Assembly: GCF_030272615.1 (NCBI RefSeq)
Contig: NW_026729138.1
Location: forward strand, 62,001 to 126,000
Direction of reading: 5' to 3'
Source: Cryptomeria japonica
Lineage: Eukaryota; Streptophyta; Pinopsida; Cupressales; Cupressaceae
DNA length: 64,000 bases
Shown here: one piece after another, positions 22,473 to 36,010 of the stretch
Layout: every line of letters starts with the position of its first letter
Numbering within the stretch: the stretch's first letter is position 1
The notes under the pieces: generated by a model
What the model was told of the DNA's origin: nothing
Databases searched by the model: none
What the model saw: the letters and a program-made list of their open reading frames with translations, nothing else
Program-made: the position numbers and the translations under genes

Positions 22473-24320
22473 TCATGGGCATTTATATATACAAAAAATG
22501 AATATAGAACAATTCGTTGATGATTTATACAAAATTCTCAAAATCATTCTACTCTGAACCATAGAATCAATCAAGTGAGCCTTCAGATTGGCTCTAACCC
22601 GTATTATGTCAAGTATTGCCTCGTGGTTAGATTCACGAACTTTCCATAAAATCTTGTTATGAGGTCTACCACGGTACTTCATCAAATGAGTATTTGTTGC
22701 AACAACAAGGTTAGAGAAATGAATAATATGTCTGTGTGTTTCAAAGTCCTCAAACAACCAAACATTAGAATTCTTGATAGGGTATCTCCGAAGCCATGTT
22801 TCTATCACGACAACAGACCCTATTGGGTACTCAATACCCTCTCTGTCAATGATTGTGGTTGTCAATTTTCTTTTAGGCTCAACACAACGACACAAATAGT
22901 AATATGTTCCTTCTTCATTGTTCTCTTCTGCAGCAACTGCATACACATGACTTGTATTTTATAAAGTGTTAATTAATACCAAAAATAAAGTATGATGTAC
23001 AACAAAATGAACCAAAAAGAATACTTGCAAAAAAATTAACTCAAAAAATCAATTGAATCCACTAGGTCGGATACATGGTCAAAATCCACTGATGTCTCCA
23101 TCTGGCTCAATTATAGTGCTTTGGGAATTTGATATGAATCAATGGGAACCAACAGTCTACAAGACCATTTGTCAACCCACTCTTCTAATTCACATTGTTC
23201 CCAAAAATAATACATGCATGAAGAGAAAAAACATACCATCTGTCTCGTATAAATTATCAGTGAACTTGAATTTGAACTCATAAATGAGTGCATGTCACTC
23301 AATCCTACAACTGTACAACAATCTAGATAGTTTTCAATGTTAGATCCAGCAATCAACCAAAAATATCTACGAACCAATGACGTACCTGGATTACCTGGAC
23401 CAATTGTAGACTTACACCATCGTACAATTGTTCCTACATCTACCAACTCAGCACCACCTTCGTACTTCAATTCTTCCCTAGCTTGGGCTCTTTTCACACA
23501 TGCTCCTGCACCATCGTGCTCTCCCTTACCATGTCCAGCCTCAGTGAAATTCCAAAAATGTTGTACACCGCTTGTCACATGCATCCTTGTCAACCAATAA
23601 AACATCCTTGCATTCTTCAATTATGCGGTGCAATTATCTGACCATATTAAGTGTCGGTTGTATCGTATGTTCCTTTCCTTTAAACTATCATAGAAAACTA
23701 TAAAGCATCCTTGTACAAACTCTGATGAATGAGTACGATCATCACTTATGTAGAAGTGATACTCTCTTACAACCTTTCTATCCTCCTCTATGCTATCATC
23801 TGCATGCATGAATGCTATGTGTACAAAAATAGAAACTTGTGTAGAGTGATAATACATGGATTGCACTTTATTTTGAGGTTGTAGTGTATAATTTTCAGCG
23901 AAATCAACGATAGAGACAATGGTGCCAAGAGGAAATGTGTCCTTACACAACTTGAATTGCTCATCTAACCATCAAGCTCTATGTGTATGCATTATGTACT
24001 CATAAACTAGTTTCTCTTGAAACATTTTCATAAATTGAGCTACACATATCATTTTTCACTAGCTCACATCTCTTCAAATCTTTTCCATCTTTAACTTCAT
24101 ATGTGACTGTCTTGTATTTTCTGAAAGAAACTAGTTTTGTACCAATTTCATGTGTGCTCTTCAAATGTATGCATCTTGGTAAACGTTGCAAACCACCACA
24201 TATAGCACAATAACCTTCCAAACAAAGCATCTTATAATAAATGCAACCATCATGTCTATTACATAACACACTTGAAATAAATTCTCTTGCTGGCTTAGGA
24301 GGTGCTTGTATATTACATTC
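22473..24320 (-). pseudogene. DDE-type transposase relic (minus strand)
   Basis: Read 5' to 3' on the minus strand, the first clear exon starts at 24320 after a TTTTGTAG acceptor and contains a Cys-rich stretch (CIYYKMLCLEGYCAICGG). It continues through VDFAENYTL, WSDNCTA, GHGKGEHDGAGACVKRA and VRWCKSTIG, then a GTATGT donor (exon end 23237), an acceptor at 23184 (EEWVDKW) and a last exon from about 22936 (WLFEDFETHRHI, NLVVATNTHLMKYRGR). The VDFAENY, WSDNC and GHGKG motifs resemble the acidic active-site blocks of an RNase-H-fold transposase; I cannot name the superfamily. Lesions are a frame change near 24000, TGA near 23975, TAA directly after WSDNCTA (23621-23623), a probable frame change near 23290, and TAA near 23111. 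It would have been the enzyme mobilising the 17247-26090 element, and it is now inactive. Confidence 0.65.
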
Positions 24321-24426
24321 CTACAAAACATCGTTAGTGTGAAAAGTAGAACAAATATGATGAAAAATATCATAATGCATGGAAAATTCAATATGCATCC
24401 TACAACAACACATGGTGCGTACATGA

Positions 24427-24485
24427 TAGAGAGAGAGAGAGGGAGAGAGAGAGAGGGAGAGGGAGAGAGAGGGAAAGGAGAGGGG

Positions 24486-24527
<42 letters not shown>

Positions 24528-24670
24528 TGAGAGAGAGAGAGAGGGGGAGAGGGGGGTGGGAGAGGGAGAGAGAGGGAGAGGGAGAGAGGGAGAGAACATG
24601 GGGGGAAGGGAGATGTAGAGGGAGGGAGAGAGGGAGAGAAGAGGGGGGAGGGAAGGTAGAGAGAGGGAGA

Positions 24671-24714
<44 letters not shown>

Positions 24715-24930
24715 GGGAGTGGGAGAGAACATGGGGGGAAGGGAGAGGTAGAGGGAGGGAGAGAATACATGATAAAAATCAAAGAGGAAGTTGCAGATAA
24801 GAAATAAATTCACTTACTTCTATAGAAGTGCAGACACAGTTGCAATGGGGTATGGAGGGAGAGAAGAAGAGAAAGAGGGATGGGGTATGGAGGAAGGGAG
24901 AAGGGGAGAGAGAGAGAGAGAGAGAGAGAG
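24427..24930. repeat. Purine-rich GA/GGGA microsatellite tracts
   Basis: Almost pure G/A on the plus strand at 24427-24766, where 'agaacatggggggaagggag' occurs at about 24594 and 24726 and marks an internal duplication, and again at 24844-24930. The long open frames on both strands here (Arg/Glu/Gly or Ser/Leu/Pro) are artefacts. The tract lies in the 5' region or intron of the minus-strand transposase relic. Confidence 0.95.
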
Positions 24931-24974
24931 ACCTTGTATGCGTTTTAGAGGGAGAGACGATACACTTACATGTG

Positions 24975-25107
24975 TATATATATGTTTAGTATATTATATG
25001 TATATAAACATATTATATATACAATGTCATATTATACACATATTATATATTACATATATTATATGTATATACACATATTATACATAGAATATCATATTAT
25101 ACAATAG
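24975..25107. repeat. AT/TATA microsatellite
   Basis: Imperfect 'tatatgtatataaacatattatata' type repeats fill this stretch, immediately inside the right subterminal motif cluster. Confidence 0.85.
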
Positions 25108-25240
25108 CGCGTACACGCTGTTTATAGTAAAGATAGTGCGCACGCGTTGTTTAAAGGGAAACAAGCGCATACGTGCTGCTTACACTATACATACTGCGTA
25201 CGCACTTTTTAAACCATAAGTACCACGTACGTGCTTTTGA
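25108..25240. repeat. Right subterminal GCGCGTACAC repeats
   Basis: GCGCGTACACGCTGTTTATA, GTGCGCACGCGTTGTTTAAA, GCGCATACGTGCTGCTTACA, TGCGTACGCACTTTTTAAAC and CACGTACGTGCTTTT follow each other at about 28-32 bp spacing, mirroring 17338-17515. They are followed by TTAGGCTTGGAAATAGG, the inverse of the left 'ctttccaagcctag'. Confidence 0.8.
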
Positions 25241-26051
25241 CTCTTTAGGCTTGGAAATAGGCCTGGATGATAAAGCTACGGATTGGAAGTTTGATTTCCC
25301 TCCATTTCTCTCATTTTTGACGTGTTTTATTTTATCAACTTGGTTTATCGACTTTGTCATCATCAGGTTTACACTTCATTAAGTGGGTATTTTTAAAATT
25401 GCCACCATATTTTCACCCATCTTCTAAGCTTTCTAACCATATAATTTTTTTTCAATTTGAACAACAATAACATATTATTATTGAATTTCTTTTACTAGTG
25501 TCTCCATAGTTCTCACAGACATAGGTGCACCATTTTTTGAATAACTTTTGATATACGTATTTAAATTTAAAAAAATTTATATATTATTGTAGTGCACTTG
25601 ATTCTTTACAAAAAAAATTTTAAAAAATTGTATTTTTGATTTGTTTAGTGCAACTTATGCTTCGTGCATGAACAGGAACCGAATTTTTAGCATGTGCTCG
25701 ATTGGAAAAATCATTAAAAAAAAATACTCAACAAAAAATTACAAAAAATTACACATATTCTAGTGCTCACTCTTAACTATCTTTTTGCCAAAGGATTTGT
25801 CAAAATACTAAATCTAACTATAACTTTTTTATGCGCACATTAGACACTATGTTATGTTTTTCAGAAAAAAACAGGGTCATGTTTTCGTGCGCGAAGGATT
25901 TTACCCCCTTAATCTTATCCAATTTTGAAAAAGTGGAAACTAGATTAAGAGTACTACAATATTTGTTCTTTGATTATCTTCATATCTTGAGTGGATGACT
26001 TTCAAATTTTGCCTCTAAGTTTAGGATCACCTGATTTCAGAAAAAAAGTGT
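25241..26051. other. Right inner flank of the transposon
   Basis: AT-rich, no supported gene. It is about 700 bp longer than the corresponding left interval between the subterminal repeats and the terminus, so the two ends are not symmetric in length. Confidence 0.5.
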
Positions 26052-26090
26052 CCACTTATACCCCCCTTTTTGACTACCATCTTTGTGCAC
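26052..26090 (-). repeat. Right terminal inverted repeat of the 8.8-kb transposon
   Basis: GTGTCCAC at about 26048 and TGACTACCATCTTTGTGCAC at 26071-26090 are the inverse of the left terminus at 17247. Compared with the left end there is an extra C-rich insertion (CCCCCC) between the two words. Confidence 0.75.
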
Positions 26091-26194
26091 TTACCCAACA
26101 ATTCTAAAATAAATCTAGAATTCATTTACATGGATATACAAATTTCTCCATTACAATAATCATCTTACTAAAACAATAGAACGAATTTATGAAA

Positions 26195-26600
26195 AAAAAA
26201 ATGTCATGTTTCAAAAATTAATTACCTTCTTTAATCGAACAATTTTATATCTCCACATCAAATCTACAAAATTATATCCTTCGATTTACCGATGTCAAGT
26301 AAACCTATTTTTGTATCTTGAAACTAATTCTTCTCCTAACAATATTGGTGAAGACTATTCTCTATACAAAGTATATCTGCGCCCATCAAATAAAAGATTA
26401 TTACTACTTATGAATTATATTTTATTATAAATAATAATCAACTAACTATGATGCATTATGCACTACTATTTTGATTTATTAAGTTAAAAAAAACATATAT
26501 AATAAACATAAACATATCTTGTATGAAGATCACCTTTGATAAAAACAATATCACAAGTGGACTCAGAAATCGTTTAAAACTTGCTCTCACTTGTTCTTTT
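26195..26600 (+). repeat. Diverged direct repeat, right member (partner 16441-16860)
   Basis: Same order of matching words as the left member, with many substitutions and small indels. It begins about 105 bp outside the right end of the transposon. Confidence 0.65.
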
Positions 26601-29204
26601 TGTCTTGATGATGCATCATGGTGTCTGATCCGAAAGATTAACAACATAAAAATCTACACAATCAAATCCAAAAAAATAATAAACAAATCACTATAGACCT
26701 TCATGAATACATTTAAAACTGGTTACTAAACAATACAATGTTTATAGTGCATTTCACAGAAAATTAATCTTCAAGAGAATTTCCTCTGATTTTACCAAAA
26801 AAATAAGGAAACAAATCATTTAATTCTTTGATTAACCATCACAATCACGCTTTCGGAAATAATTGAAACGTGGCCCAATCGATGGTAAGGGAGTTGCGTA
26901 CGTACTAAAGCCGGTTTGAAAGTGCTTGAAAATTACTTGTGCAACACGTCTTTGACTGCACTATTTTTTCCGACAGAGGGAGGAGTTTGAGCTCGTTGAG
27001 AAGAAACGTCCGCGTAGCTCCACGAGTTTGAAAATTTTAGTTTGAGGCAGGGCCCATCCATTCTTTTATGAGTTTTGTATTAATAAAATCCATATGCACT
27101 TGTTTCGGCTCTGCTTCTCAGATTTGACTAGAATGTCCTTTCCTCCTCGGAAACCACCTAACGGTTACCTCGAAGAAGAACGTTAGATTAAGAAAGTTAA
27201 AATAAGACATGAGGAAGCTTCGTATAGGTTAGGTTAAGGAAGGAAGGATTCCACATAAGGAAGACTTCCTTGAAATGTTTTACTGCTTTCTTTCATAAAT
27301 TGGAGGAACTGAACACGAATGGGGTTCCGCATAAGGGGGACTTTCCTCAAATTCTACATGGATTTGTTGAGTTTAAATATAAGATGGAGCATTGCAGCTT
27401 GTTAGGAGGTCACTCATTTTAATGACATTCTAGTTTAAATATTATAAAATCGATTTAAAATAGGTGTTCGAGAAGGATATTTTTAGATGTTTTTATATAG
27501 ATATATTAAAAATATATGTGCTAATGGGTAAATCAATTGTGTATCATGAAAATAACGGTATGTGAAACATGAAATTGTACATGTTTTGAATGATGTTTAG
27601 CTAGTTCCTTTAATATTGTACTTTGTAAGTGATAGTTCTTTGAACTTGGTAATTTCTTTGGTGTATCATTTTGTTTAACTACTAATTATGGAATGAATTG
27701 TAAAAGTGACATTTTTTAATTTTTTATCTAAATACTAATTTCTTTTATTTAGATTTTTAAACAAAAGAAATCTACTTCCCAAAACAAGATCATGGTATTT
27801 TTTATCAATATGATCACAATTTTTTCGCCTTCAACTTATATATGTAGTCTTGAATAATTGTGCATGGAGTGTTTTATATTCATTCCAAACAAGTTTCAAA
27901 TGAATATGTGAGTTTTTTTATTTTTCTAAAAAGTGCTTTGATTTCATAATCTCTACACAAGTGATTCTCATATCACTAAATTTGAAGGAGAGATTGTCAA
28001 ATGCAAAATAAAGTTTTAGTAAAACAAATTTTCCAATGTCTAAGTGATATTCTAGTAAAATTTGAACATCATTAATTATTACTAGAAAAATAGATATTAA
28101 AAATAATATAGAATATATAGGTATATGTATAAATTTTGAGATTATCAATATTGTTATTGATTAAAAAATTAGAAAAAATATCATATAATCACATGAAATT
28201 AATTTTGGAGACAAAAAATTAAATGTTCAATTATAGCATTTGATATAATGGAATTTGTACACTAGTTTTGTTTTTTGGCAAACCATCTAGTTGATAAGAG
28301 ACTATCAAGGATTTCCAAGAAGGCAGTGGCAAAAGATTTTTTCTTGTTTCAACACATTAGATTTTTAATTAAAATGTTTCGTGCAAAATAATTTTTTCAA
28401 TTAGAATGATTTCATGGGAATAAGTATTCTTGATTTTCATTTTTACTTTAACCTAAATATTTCAATTTGTTTTTGCATCAATTAAGTTATAGCATTTCTT
28501 ATAAACATATTTAAAAATAAATATCTTTTTGCAACTCATATAGATGACATGTTTATGTCATTATGATCTAGGTCTAATAGTACACTTGGTACAACTAATC
28601 AATGTCATTAGTTTTAGTTTAGGCCTAAATGTCTAATGGATAAATTCTTGCACACAATAAATCATCTTTTTAGGTGCTCAAGGGTAAGAGAATATGCTAT
28701 CAATGTTTTTACCTAATATGCATTGAGATTTTACTATTAGCACAACTTGGGTGATATCATCTTTTATTGGGTGTGGTTATAGTGATCAATCAACCTCTAT
28801 TAATTGGTGCTATATCTTGATATAGAGAACCTCTACCATCTAATTATGTTATTTAAGCACAAATAATAGGTATGAGTAAAATCATTGTGTGTGATAAAGA
28901 GTAAGGTATATAGAATGAAATTATACATGTTTTGAATGATATTTATCTTCTTGCACAAATATTGTACTTAGTATGGGATTAAAGACAAAATCATGGTATC
29001 TTTTATCAATATGATATTAATTATCTTTCCTTAAACTTATATATGTAGTCTTGAATAATTGGAACATGAAGTAGACTCTCCCTCTCAAACCACACATTGT
29101 AAGCCACTCAATTGACTTGAAATAACTAGAAATAACTTAGAAACAACAAGGTAATTTCAATAGGAAAATTGAATTCTATGTTCTATTATAATCCTGAAAA
29201 GAAA
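26601..29204. other. Gene-free AT-rich stretch with a direct repeat
   Basis: No gene is supported. About 27540-27870 and 28880-29070 share words in order: 'tgaaattRtacatgttttga', 'aatattgtactt', 'atcatggtatYttttatcaa' and 'atatatgtagtcttgaataa'. This indicates a diverged direct repeat about 1.2-1.35 kb apart. Confidence 0.55.
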
Positions 29205-30762
29205 TGACCCCTATGGACCCCATATGACCCCTATGGACGCCATATGACCCCTAACGACACCATAGGACCCCTTAAGACACCAAATGGGGTTCATAGGGGT
29301 CATATTGTGTCTTACAAGGTCATAGGACACAATATTGGGACACCATATGACCCCTTAGGACATGATTTGGTGTCTTAAGGGGTCTTATGGTGTCGTTAGG
29401 GGTCATAAGGTGTCCTAAGGGGTCATATGGTGTCCCATGAACCCGTATGACCTCTTAGGACACCATATGACCCCTAATGACACCATATTGGGTCGCTTTG
29501 GGTCATATTGTGTCCTAAGGGGTCATATTGTGTCCTAAGGGGTCCTATGGTGTCCCAAGACACCATATGACCACTATGGACACCATATGACCACTATTGA
29601 CACCATATGACCCCTAACAACACCATAGGACCCCTTAAGACACCAAATCATGTCGTTAGGGGTCATATTGTGTCCTACAGGGTCATAGGACACAATATGA
29701 CCCCTAACGACATGATTTGGTGTCTTAAGGGGTCCTATGGTGTCGTTAGGGGTCATAGGGGTCATATTGTGTCTTATGAGCCCTTAGGACAACAATATGA
29801 CCCCTAACGACACAATTTGGTGGCTTAAGGGGTCCTATGGTGTCACAAGACACCATATGACCCCTAACAACACCATAGGACCCCTTAAGACACCAAATCA
29901 TGTCATTAGGGGTCATATTGTGTCTTATGACCCCTTAGGACATAATATGACCCCTAACGACACAATTTGGTGTCTTAAGGGGTCCTATGGTGTCACAAGA
30001 CACCATATGACCCCTATGGACACCATATGACCCCTAACGACACCATAGGACCCCTTAAGACACCAAATCATGTCGTTAGGCATCATATTGTGTCTTACGG
30101 GGTCGTAGGACATAATATGACCCCTAACGACATTATTTGGTGTCTTAAGGGGTCCTATGGTGTCCCAAGACACCATATGATCCCTATGGATGCCATATGA
30201 CCCCTAACGACACCATAGGACCCCTTAAGACACCAAATCATGTCGTTAGGGGTCATATTGTGTCTTATAGGGTTGTAGGACACAATATTGGGACACTATA
30301 TGACCCCTTAGGACACCATATGACCCCTAATGACATGATTTGGTGTCTTAAGGGGTCCTATGTTGTCCATAGGGGTCATATGGTGTCTTGGGACACCATA
30401 CAACCCATTATGACACCGTTATGGACACCATATGATCCCTAACGACACCATAGGACCCCTTAAGACACCAAATCATGTCATTAGGGGTCATATGGTGTCC
30501 TAAGGGGTCATAGGCCACAATATGACCCCTTAGGACATAATATGTCCCAAAGTGACCCAATATGGTGTCATTAGGGGTCATATGGTGTCCTAAGAGGTCA
30601 TAAGGGTTCATGGGATACCATATGACCCCTTAGGACACCATATGACCCCTAACAACATGATTTGGTGTCTTAAGGGGTCCTATGGTGTCCCAAGACACCA
30701 TATGACCCCTAACGACACCATAGGACCCCTTAAGACACCAAATTGTGTCGTTAGGGGTCATA
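29205..30762. repeat. Dyad-symmetric minisatellite (GACACCATATGACCCCTA words)
   Basis: About 1.56 kb is built from GACACCATATGACCCCTAA and its reverse complement TTAGGGGTCATATGGTGTC, with variants 'gacaccataggaccccttaa', 'gacaccaaatcatgtcgtta' and 'gtcatattgtgtc'. A higher-order unit of about 160-170 bp is visible from about 29860 onward. Because direct and inverted words alternate, the strand can fold on itself repeatedly, and frames stay open on both strands (eight or so of 60-80 codons); these are not genes. Confidence 0.95.
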
Positions 30763-32023
<1,261 letters not shown>

Positions 32024-33606
32024 TTGTAATAGTTCTCAACATTCAAATAATGAATGATATGAGTAAATTCAAGGTAAATTAAAGTCCTTGTACAAGCCTT
32101 CTATTCCTATAAGGGTTTACTGAACTTTAGGCTTAAGTAAACTCATGTCATGCATCAATTAGAAATGATACAAATAGTTCAAGGGATAGATAACTTGGCA
32201 AAAGATGGAGTTCCATAATTCATGCAGAAGGGACCTAAAAAGGAGGAGGTTAGAGGCAGTTTGCAACAATTCCACCTCATTTTATATTCCCTCATGGGTT
32301 AATCAGCACTTAAGACCTTTTTTTGTAGTAGTTAGCTCTTAGTTTAGAACAATTTTGACCCTTCTTAAATGTGTGCTTCAAGATCAAATTTGACCTCAAG
32401 GCCATATCATGCAAAGTTGGTGATGTTTTACAGGAAGAAGCATTCAATTCTTCATTCAGTTCAAGGTTAGTTCTTCTCAATTCATCTTCAGCTCCTTCAA
32501 GGGTCTTTTTCTATAAGACTTTTTCTCCTCTCTTTTTCTAATTTAGTTCCTTTTTCTCTCTGCCTTTTTTGCACTCAACATTAAGGCACGAGACATTGTA
32601 GCTTAATAGAAGAAATTTTCATATTTGTAACAACAATTCTTTTATTTTTTCAATAAAATAGCAACATGTTTTCCTCCTTAATAGTTCATGTGTTGTGCTG
32701 AATGAAATATTTGATGAAGTTCTTGTGATTCATTGTTAGAATTCTCTTATTTTGTCTCTTTCAAACAACATTAATGCAAGAAAATGAATAGTAATTACAG
32801 GTTATAGATTGTGTTCAGCTAGTCTTAGTAGTTTGTAGTTGTGAAAACTCATTGTTTTCCTTCAAGAAATCTCTGAAACCAGCCCTTTTCTATGAAATAT
32901 TTATGTATTACATGCTTTGTTGATTTGTGACAAACAAGGTTTCTTTTGTTAAGATGTGTTATGAGTTAGTGCAACTGATTAGGTTTCTTACATATTTGGT
33001 GCATCACCTCTTAGGATAGGTTTCAATTCAAGTTTTATTCCTATCCTTTTTACCATACAAGAAATAGTTTCAGATGTTACATCAAGGAGAACCAACTCAC
33101 TCTGGAGATTCACCTTCAATTTGAGAAACCCCCCACAGGCTCGAAGGTCTTTCCATGTTTCACAAGATTCTTGAGATTTTAGCTTAAGCATCACAAGTGC
33201 AATCTTGGTGACAACACATCCAATACAAGTGTGGATACTAGGGAGAACCGTCGGTGTAGATACATGTCACCAAGTCGTCATGGCTTTCATGTAATATATT
33301 AATTTATATAGAGGGAAAAGGAAGTACCGCTTGGTTCGTGCTCTCTCACTTTGGCCTTATGGGGTGCCCTGGAGACAAGCCCTCCTACCTACATAGAAGA
33401 TGATAATAATTTCTATTACACTCAAGGTCCAATGGAAGGTGAGGGGAGATGATACTTTTGTTATCACCTCTAGGGTTATAAAAATAAAATGTGTAGAATG
33501 CACCAAACACTTCAAACAAGTTCTTTAACCCAAAATGAAAAAGATGTGACTCTAATTAAACTAGAAATGCAAAGATACACACCTAGATTACTCCTGTAAC
33601 AAATGA
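32024..33606 (+). repeat. 1.58-kb direct repeat, first copy (possible LTR-like unit)
   Basis: It begins TTGTAATAGTTCTCAACATT and ends near 'tagattactcctgtaacaaa'. The next copy follows after about 33 bp with an offset near 1,616 bp. Inside are a pyrimidine-rich stretch, AATAAAATAGCA, and an 'atgtattaatttatatagag' stretch near the 3' part. The size and the poly-A-like signal would suit a retroelement LTR duplicated in tandem, but there are no clear TG..CA ends, so this is a guess. The small minus-strand frame 32988-33194 is not recognised. Confidence 0.75.
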
Positions 33607-33639
33607 TCTAGAGCTGCACTTAAAGAAGAGGTTTATAGT

Positions 33640-35217
33640 TTGTAATAGTTCTCAACATTGAAATAATGAAAGATATGAGTAAATTCAAGGTAAATTAAAG
33701 TCCTTACAAGCCTTCTATTCCTATAAGGGTTTACTGCACTTCAGGCTTAAGTAAACTCATGTCATGTATCAATTAGAAATGATACAAATAGTTCAAGGGA
33801 TAGTTAACTTGGCAAAAGATGAAGTTCCAAAATTCATGTAGAAGGGGCCAGAAAAGGAGGACAGTAGAGGTAGTTTGCAATAATTCCACCTCATTTTATA
33901 CTCCCTCATTGGTTAATCACCACTTAAGACCTTTTTTGTAGTAGTTAGCTCTTAGTTTAGAAAAATATTGACCCTTCTTAAATGCATGCTTCAAGATCAA
34001 ATTTGACCTCAAGGCCATATCATGCAAAGTTGGTGATGTTTTCAAGGAAGAAGCGTTCAATTCTTCATTTTGTTCAACGCTAGTTCTTCTCAGTTCATCT
34101 TCATCTCCTTCAAGGGTCCTTTTCTATAAGACTTCTTCTCCTCTCTTTTTCTAAGTTAGTTCCTTTTTCTCTCTACCTCTTTTGCACTCAACATTAAGGC
34201 ATGATACATTGTAGCTCAATGGAAGCATTTTTCAGATTTGTAACAACAACTCTTTCATTTTTTCAATAAAATAGCAGCAGGTTTTCCTCCTTAATAGTTC
34301 ATGTGTTGTGTTGAATGAAAGATTTGATGAAGTTCTTCTAATTCATTGTTAGAATTCTCTTATTTTGTCTCTTTCAAACAACATTAATGCAAGAAGGTGC
34401 ATAGTAATTATAGGTTATAGATTGTGTTTAGCTAGTCTTAGGAGTTTGTAGTTGTGAAAACTCATTGTTTTCATTCAAGAAATCTCTAAAACTAGCCCTT
34501 TTCTATGAAATATTAATGTATTACTTACTTTGTTGAGATGTGACAAGAAAGGTTTCTTTTGTTAAGATGTGTTATGAGTTAGTGCAGCTGATTAGGTTTC
34601 TTAAATATTTGGTGCATCACCTCTTAGGATAGGTTTCAATTCAAGTTTTTCTTCCTATTCTTTTTACCATCAAAGAAATAGTTTTAGGTGTTTCATCAAG
34701 GAGAAACAATTCATTCTAGATATTCACCTTCAATTTGAGCAACCCACGGTCTCTAAGGTCTTTCCATGTTTCACAAGATTCCTAAGATTTCAGCTTAAGC
34801 ATCACAAGTGCAATCTTGGTGACAACACATCCAACACAAGCGTGGATACTAGGGAGAACCATTCGTGTAGAAACACATCACCAAGTCGTCATGACTTTCA
34901 TGTAATGTATTAATTTATATAGAGGGAAAAAGAAGTACTGCTTGGGTCGTGCTCTCTCACTTTGGCCTTATGGACTACCCTGGAGACAAGCCCTCCTACC
35001 TACATAGAAGATGATAATAATTTCTCTTACACCCAAGGTCCAATGGAAGGTGAGAGGAGAGGGTACCTTTTTTATCACCTCTAGGATTATAAAAATAAAG
35101 TGTGTAGAATGCACCAAACACTTGAAACAATTTCTTTAACCCCAAATGAAAAAGATGCGACCCTAATTAAACTAGAAATGCAAAGACACGCACCTAGATT
35201 ACCCTTGCAACAAATGA
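33640..35217 (+). repeat. 1.58-kb direct repeat, second copy
   Basis: Collinear with 32024-33606, with scattered substitutions and small indels (for example 'cttgtacaagcc' versus 'cttacaagcc'). Divergence of several percent shows it is far older than the 47.4-kb duplication. Confidence 0.8.
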
Positions 35218-35794
35218 CTAGTACTTTTAATAAATTACCCCTACTTGCAAGCACACTCGTTATGTTAATTTTAGAAATCCAAGTCCAAATGTGAAAGGGG
35301 GCCTTCGACAATATGATGTTTTCTCTTTTTCAAGATAGTTGCACTGCTTCGTTAGTCCAAACAAGGGGGTTAGGCCAAAACTAAGTCGAAAAATCCTAAA
35401 ATGGAAAAGATAATGAAAGCTGAAAACAAAAACACAGTTATACCGAATGTAGAGGCACTTTCTAAATAAAGACCTGCAAATATCAGACATAGATGCAATT
35501 TTAAGATCTGAAACCTGCAAAACAAAATCTAAACACAGACGTGATAACAGGAAACTCAGACACTGCTTCTTGGTAGAGACACAATATGATGAGTCAGAGA
35601 CGCGATTTTTGGAAACCTGCACTTGCAATAGACAGAAAAACCAAAAACGTGGAAATAGCATAGGTTGGAATCATAAATTTCAACCATATGAGGTTTGAAT
35701 AATGAAAATCCAAGATTCCAAGCATAGGTTTGTCATAGATGCCACAAGTGTAATGCATAAGTGTGAAATTAACATCGGGTGCAATTTTTGACAC

Positions 35795-35843
<49 letters not shown>

Positions 35844-36010
35844 GAATAAAAAAGAGCAAGAGAGAAATACAAGAGATACAAAGGGAAAAAGAAAGTAACT
35901 TTTGATTAGTTGTTTCATGACAACAATCTAAAGATGACATGTGTCCTTGGGGATTTAGGCTCAAGGTAGCATGTCATTTGATTAAGGATATGATAATTCA
36001 ACTTTAAGAT
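35218..36010. other. Gene-free stretch with a TA/GA microsatellite
   Basis: No gene is supported. (TA)n followed by (GA)n lies at about 35795-35844. Confidence 0.6.

Larger units (their letters stand above)
17247..26090. mobile_element. 8.8-kb DNA transposon with inverted ends and subterminal repeats
   Basis: The left end GTGCACAAAGATGGTGGTTA is matched in inverted orientation at the right (26071-26090, TGACTACCATCTTTGTGCAC). A second inverted word, GTGGACAC/GTGTCCAC, lies just inside. Both subterminal regions carry several copies of an imperfect GCGCGTACACGCTGCTTATA-type word and an inverted 'ccaagcct'/'aggcttgg' word. Inside are a plus-strand multi-exon gene of unknown function (17639-20262), a tandem array (20795-21945), a minus-strand transposase relic (22473-24320) and GA/AT microsatellites. 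This two-gene layout with clustered subterminal motifs is typical of large plant cut-and-paste elements. I could not identify the superfamily or a target-site duplication, and lesions in both genes suggest this copy is inactive. Confidence 0.75.

Noticed and set aside
24321-24813. Long Ser/Leu/Pro or Arg/Glu/Gly frames in the GA tract
   Set aside because: Pure dinucleotide-type repeats lack stop codons in several frames, so these are not genes.
29574-30611. Several 60-80-codon frames on both strands in the minisatellite
   Set aside because: All translate the same repeated words (MTPNDTI, GVVRGH) and simply reflect absence of stops in the repeat unit.
29205-30762. CRISPR-like array
   Set aside because: Repeats are degenerate, occur in both orientations and have no constant spacers, and the DNA is plant nuclear.
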